Shown: positions 24,416 to 27,575 of the stretch, piece after piece | Layout of the letters: each line of letters begins with the position of its first letter | Numbering within the stretch: position 1 is the stretch's first letter | Assembly: GCA_046765875.1 (NCBI GenBank) | Contig: JBKPSJ010000108.1 | Location: forward strand, 1 to 27,575 | DNA: 27,575 nt | DNA from: DASRHY01 sp046765875 | Lineage (GTDB): Bacteria; Actinomycetota; Actinomycetes; Propionibacteriales; Kribbellaceae | Direction: 5' to 3' | Notes under the pieces: model-generated | The model's database searches: none | Told to the model about the DNA's origin: nothing | The model's input: only the letters and a program-made list of their open reading frames with translations | Program-made: the position numbers and the translations under genes

Positions 24416-25806
24416 CCGACCGGCTGGCCAGCGGCTCCGACAGACTGGACGCCGTCCTCGGAGGCGGCCTGCCCCGCAACGGCATCGTCTTGATCTGCGG
24501 CAGACCGGGTTCGGGCAAGACGATCCTCGCCCAGCAGTATGTGTTCCACAACGCCAGCGCCGACCGGCCGGCGATCTACCTGTCGACCGTGTCCGAACCA
24601 CTCGACAAGATCTTGCGCTACGGGCAGTCCCTGGACTTTTTCGACCCCGCAGCCCTCGGCACACGGGTGATCTATGAGGAACTCGGCCAGACGCTGAATG
24701 AAGACGGGCTAACCGGGGCGCTGGCGTCCATCACCGAACTGCTCAAGCGGCACCGCCCGAGTCTGGTGGTCATCGACAGTTTCCGGGCACTACAAACCTA
24801 CGCCGCGCACCCGGAGGCGTACAGGGGGTTCCTGCACGAGCTGGCCGCGCTGCTGTCCGCGTTGCCGATAACCTCCTTCTGGGTCGGGGAGTACAACGGC
24901 ATCGATACCAGCGATGACCCCGAGTTCGCCGTTGCCGACGCCATCGTGTCGCTGAGCACCGACCGGGAAGCCGACCGCGACCGGCGCGTCCTTTCGGTCG
25001 TCAAACTCCGCGGCAGTGGCTCGCTATCGGGCAAGCACGCCTACCGATTGTCCTCCGCCGGCCTCGACGTCTTCCCGCGCATGGCCGACCCCGTCGAGCT
25101 CGACGGGTATCGCGGCGTCCACGAACGCGTGTCCACCGGAGTGCCGGCATTGGACGCCATGGTTTCCGAGGGCGTCTATCGCGGCGCGTCGACCCTGTTG
25201 GCCGGACCGTCCGGCATCGGCAAGACGCTGCTCGCGCTGCACTTCATCTTCACCGGCGCACAGCACGGCGAGACCGGGCTGATCGCGACATTCCAGGAAA
25301 ACCCGACACAGTTGGAGCGCATCCTCAACGGGTTCTCGTGGTCACTGGACGATCCAGGGATCGAGCTCATGTACCGCACCCCAGTCGACCTGTATCTCGA
25401 CGAGTGGGTCTACGACCTGCTCGACACCATTCACCGCACCGGCGCCACCAGAATCGCCATCGACAGCATCGGCGACCTGCGAGCCACCGCCGGAGACGAA
25501 ATTCGTTTCCGCGAATACATCTACTCGTTACTGCAACGCTGTGCTCGCGCCAACACCAGCGTCGTCATGACGCAGGAAGTCCCCGATCTGTTCGGCCTCA
25601 CCCGCCTGTCCGAATACGGCATCTCCCACCTGGCCGACAACGTGGTCCTGCTCCAGTTCCTCAGAGGAGACTCCCAGCTCAAGCGCGCACTGACCATCCT
25701 CAAGTCCCGCGGCAGCGCCCACGAGCCGGACACTCGCCAATACGAGATCACGTCCGACGGCATACGTCTGGGCGACCCGTTCGACCCCAGCCAGGACCTG
25801 ACCTAG
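24412..25806 (+). CDS. Double-domain KaiC-like (RAD55 family) ATPase
   Basis: 464 residues, two RecA-like KaiC domains. Domain 1: Walker A GRPGSGKT at 30-37, Walker B LVVIDS at 118-123. Domain 2: Walker A GPSGIGKT at 265-272, Walker B IAIDS at 348-352, and the family's C-terminal KSRGSAH at 431-437. The catalytic EE pair of cyanobacterial KaiC is not conserved: domain 1 has STVSEP and domain 2 has FQEN. At the phosphosite region (ISHLADN, 404-410) Ser405 aligns by eye with KaiC S431 and His406 with T432. No KaiA or KaiB is near. The start overlaps the MerR-receiver stop, so the ATPase is probably a co-produced partner that senses or drives signalling; a clock function should not be assumed. 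Confidence 0.93.
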   Translation: MTDRLASGSDRLDAVLGGGLPRNGIVLICGRPGSGKTILAQQYVFHNASADRPAIYLSTVSEPLDKILRYGQSLDFFDPAALGTRVIYEELGQTLNEDGLTGALASITELLKRHRPSLVVIDSFRALQTYAAHPEAYRGFLHELAALLSALPITSFWVGEYNGIDTSDDPEFAVADAIVSLSTDREADRDRRVLSVVKLRGSGSLSGKHAYRLSSAGLDVFPRMADPVELDGYRGVHERVSTGVPALDAMVSEGVYRGASTLLAGPSGIGKTLLALHFIFTGAQHGETGLIATFQENPTQLERILNGFSWSLDDPGIELMYRTPVDLYLDEWVYDLLDTIHRTGATRIAIDSIGDLRATAGDEIRFREYIYSLLQRCARANTSVVMTQEVPDLFGLTRLSEYGISHLADNVVLLQFLRGDSQLKRALTILKSRGSAHEPDTRQYEITSDGIRLGDPFDPSQDLT

Positions 25807-26159
25807 CTGTACTGACCACCCTGAACGTCTCCCGGTCACCGCGGTGCTCGGCGACGGAAGTTTCGTACGGCGTGGCGCCGGCTGTCGGTTGCCGATAGCA
25901 ACGAGTCTTGCGCGCGTGAGTCACTCGATCGTGTCTACGCTTGCGGCGGAGCTGCATGCATGAGCGTCACGTCGGCGACTGGCTGCTGCCGCCGATTCGA
26001 GACCGATTCTCAGCGAACCAACGCCCAACCCGGGTATACCGCTCGGCCGGCAGTCTTGCCCTGGGTCACGTCACCATCCCCGACGCACGGGCGGCGGTAC
26101 GTTGCTTGGGTGGTCTAGGACGACGAGCGAGACGATGCCGAACCGCGAAGGAGGGCCCG
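25807..26159. other. Gap between the KaiC-like and DUF488 genes
   Basis: 353 bases. I see no gene, no strong hairpin and no clear promoter. The AAGGAGG site of DUF488 lies at its end. Confidence 0.5.
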
Positions 26160-26531
26160 ATGGCACGCAGTCATGTGGAGGTCCGCCGGGTATACGACGC
26201 TCCGCGGGCGGACGACGGCCGACGTGTCCTCGTCGATCGCCTTTGGCCGCGAGGGCTCAGCAAGGAGCGTGCTCACCTGGACGAATGGTGCAAGCAGATC
26301 GCACCCTCGACCGACCTGCGCCGGTGGTACGGCCATGACCCCGGCCGGTACGACGAGTTCTCCCGGCGCTACCGCGCCGAGTTGGAGGATCCGGACCGGG
26401 CCGCCGCGCTTGCTCACCTGCGCGAGCTGGCTGGTCGTGGTCAGCTCACCCTGCTCACCGCGACGAAACGCGGCGATATCAGCGAGGCCGCCGTCCTCAA
26501 AGACCTGCTGACCGCACCCGCTGCGGGGTGA
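26160..26531 (+). CDS. DUF488 family protein
   Basis: 123 residues, normal for the short DUF488 class (YeaO-like). Motifs: VRRVYDAP at the N-terminus, RVLVDRLWPRGLSKE near 21-35, LDEWCKQIAPSTDLRRWYGHDP near 39-60 and a C-terminal LTLLTATKRGDISEA where other members have LLYAAKD. Biochemical role unknown; proposed links to nucleic acid or metal stress are unproven. The ATG at 26160 has AAGGAGG 6 bases upstream, which rejects the longer in-frame start. Confidence 0.9.
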   Translation: MARSHVEVRRVYDAPRADDGRRVLVDRLWPRGLSKERAHLDEWCKQIAPSTDLRRWYGHDPGRYDEFSRRYRAELEDPDRAAALAHLRELAGRGQLTLLTATKRGDISEAAVLKDLLTAPAAG

Positions 26532-26559
26532 GGCGGTTACCTGTGGATGGAGCGTCTCA

Positions 26560-26565
26560 TACCCT
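26560..26565 (+). promoter_or_regulatory. Leaderless -10 box (TACCCT) of the oxidoreductase gene
   Basis: TACCCT fits TANNNT and is followed by exactly 6 bases and then GTG 26572. No Shine-Dalgarno site is present, which supports a leaderless message. Confidence 0.5.
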
Positions 26566-26571
26566 CGGTGC

Positions 26572-27468
26572 GTGAGCCGCCCCTGCAAGATCGGTGTTCA
26601 GCTGCCCGAGGTCGAACGGTTCGTACCGTGGCCGGAGTACATCGACCTCGCGCGTCGGGTGGAAGCGGCCGGCTTCGACTCGGTGTGGGTGGGTGACCAT
26701 CTGCTGTACGACCTGCCGGACGGGTCGACGCGTGGCCCGTACGAGGCGTGGACGGCGTTGGCGGCGATCGCGCAGGCAACGGAGCGGGTCGAGATCGGAC
26801 CTCTGGTCGCGTCGACGAGCTTTCATGCGCCGGCGATGCTGGCCAAGCAGGCGGCCACGGTTGACGCGATCTCCGGCGGCCGGCTGATCGTGGGTTTGGG
26901 CGCGGGATGGAACAAGCGGGAGTACGACGCGTACGGGTTCGCCTATGACCGGCGGGTGTCGCGGTTCGAGGAGGCGCTGGCGATCATCATCGGGCTGCTG
27001 CGGGACGGCCGGACGACGTTCAAGGGCAGGTTCTACGAGGTCGACGACTGCGTGCTCGACCCGCGCCCTGTCCGGCGGGCCGGCCCGCCGATCATGCTGG
27101 GCTCGACCGGTCAGCGGATGCTGACCATCGGGCTGCCCGTCGCCGATTCGTGGAACGTCTGGTGGAACCGCTACGACAACTCCGTCGAGCGATTCGTGCA
27201 GGTCAAGGCCGAGGTGGACGCGGTGACGCCTGCCGGACGGTACGTCGACGCGACGGCCGCTGTGCTCGTGACGCTGCCGGACGGTGAGGGCCGGCTGATG
27301 GGAGAGCGCTACGACCCGAGACTCACCACGGTTACGCCGCAGGACCTCCCCGACCACGTACGCGGGCTGGCTGCGGCCGGAGCCAGACACCTACAACTCG
27401 TCCTCGACCCAATCACCGCCGACTCGATCGAGATCGTGGGCGAGGCTCTGACCGACTTGGATCGGTAG
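26572..27468 (+). CDS. LLM-class (luciferase-like, probably F420-dependent) oxidoreductase
   Basis: 298 residues, a complete TIM-barrel luciferase-like protein. Visible signatures: KIGVQLPE strand 1, ARRVEAAGFDSVWVGDHLLY at about 26-44, ATVDAISGGRLIVGLGAGWN near 99-118, FKGRFYEV near 163-170 and GPPIMLGSTGQRML. Actinobacterial members mostly use reduced F420 rather than FMN; cofactor and substrate here are inferred from family only. It starts with GTG at 26572 and follows DUF488 by 40 bases, but its own -10 box suggests separate transcription. Confidence 0.9.
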   Translation: MSRPCKIGVQLPEVERFVPWPEYIDLARRVEAAGFDSVWVGDHLLYDLPDGSTRGPYEAWTALAAIAQATERVEIGPLVASTSFHAPAMLAKQAATVDAISGGRLIVGLGAGWNKREYDAYGFAYDRRVSRFEEALAIIIGLLRDGRTTFKGRFYEVDDCVLDPRPVRRAGPPIMLGSTGQRMLTIGLPVADSWNVWWNRYDNSVERFVQVKAEVDAVTPAGRYVDATAAVLVTLPDGEGRLMGERYDPRLTTVTPQDLPDHVRGLAAAGARHLQLVLDPITADSIEIVGEALTDLDR

Positions 27469-27575
27469 CTCTGCGCGGAGCGGTCTCGGTCATCGCCCCG
27501 GTGACGATGCGACGCCGACCGTGCCGAGGGTTACGAGAACCCAGCGCAATACCCCAGCCGATCAGCCTTCGGATG

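Overview
The window is high-GC actinobacterial chromosome. Evidence for this is the strong G/C third-position bias, the many GTG starts, TANNNT -10 boxes set 6-9 bases before starts (leaderless style), and the families present: streptogrisin-type protease, GAF-ANTAR regulator, F420-type luciferase-like oxidoreductase and a NodB-GT2 fusion. I cannot fix the genus. I see no rRNA, tRNA, insertion sequence, CRISPR array or phage module.

Layout. 1-2984 (-): a large secreted M14 metallocarboxypeptidase that runs off the left edge. 3704-6419 (+): an arginine unit, an APC-type permease followed by arginine deiminase. 6863-7201 (+): a YCII/DGPF protein. 7986-9119 (-): a helical coiled-coil protein and an Imm-5-like protein. 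9190-11834 (-): an overlapping pair, a polysaccharide deacetylase-glycosyltransferase fusion and a Pro/Thr-rich membrane protein, probably making or modifying a surface amino-sugar polymer. 12074-12422 (-): a triply damaged streptogrisin remnant. 13034-15163 (+) and 15526-17232 (-): two convergent secreted proteins, one with Ig-like repeats and one Asp-box propeller, separated by a strong hairpin. 17330-17734 (-): DUF1003.

17887-20958 is rich in decay. A response regulator-kinase-response regulator operon survives only as its last gene. Across the divergent promoter and beyond a membrane protein lie remnants of an ApbE flavin transferase and an FMN-binding protein, that is, an enzyme and its likely substrate.

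21446-27468 is intact again: PhzF-family protein, then a regulatory locus, then DUF488 and a luciferase-like oxidoreductase. The regulatory locus (22436-25806) is the most interesting part. A MerR-type HTH fused to a receiver domain overlaps, by ATGA, a double-domain KaiC-like ATPase; divergently lies a small protein followed by a GAF-ANTAR RNA-binding regulator. The region between them carries four short direct repeats spaced 11, 10 and 11 bp, inside the predicted promoters of both directions. This looks like a self-contained signalling module with a helically phased operator.

Limits: family assignments are by eye from motifs, membrane segments are estimated from hydrophobicity, and several frameshifts could be sequence errors.
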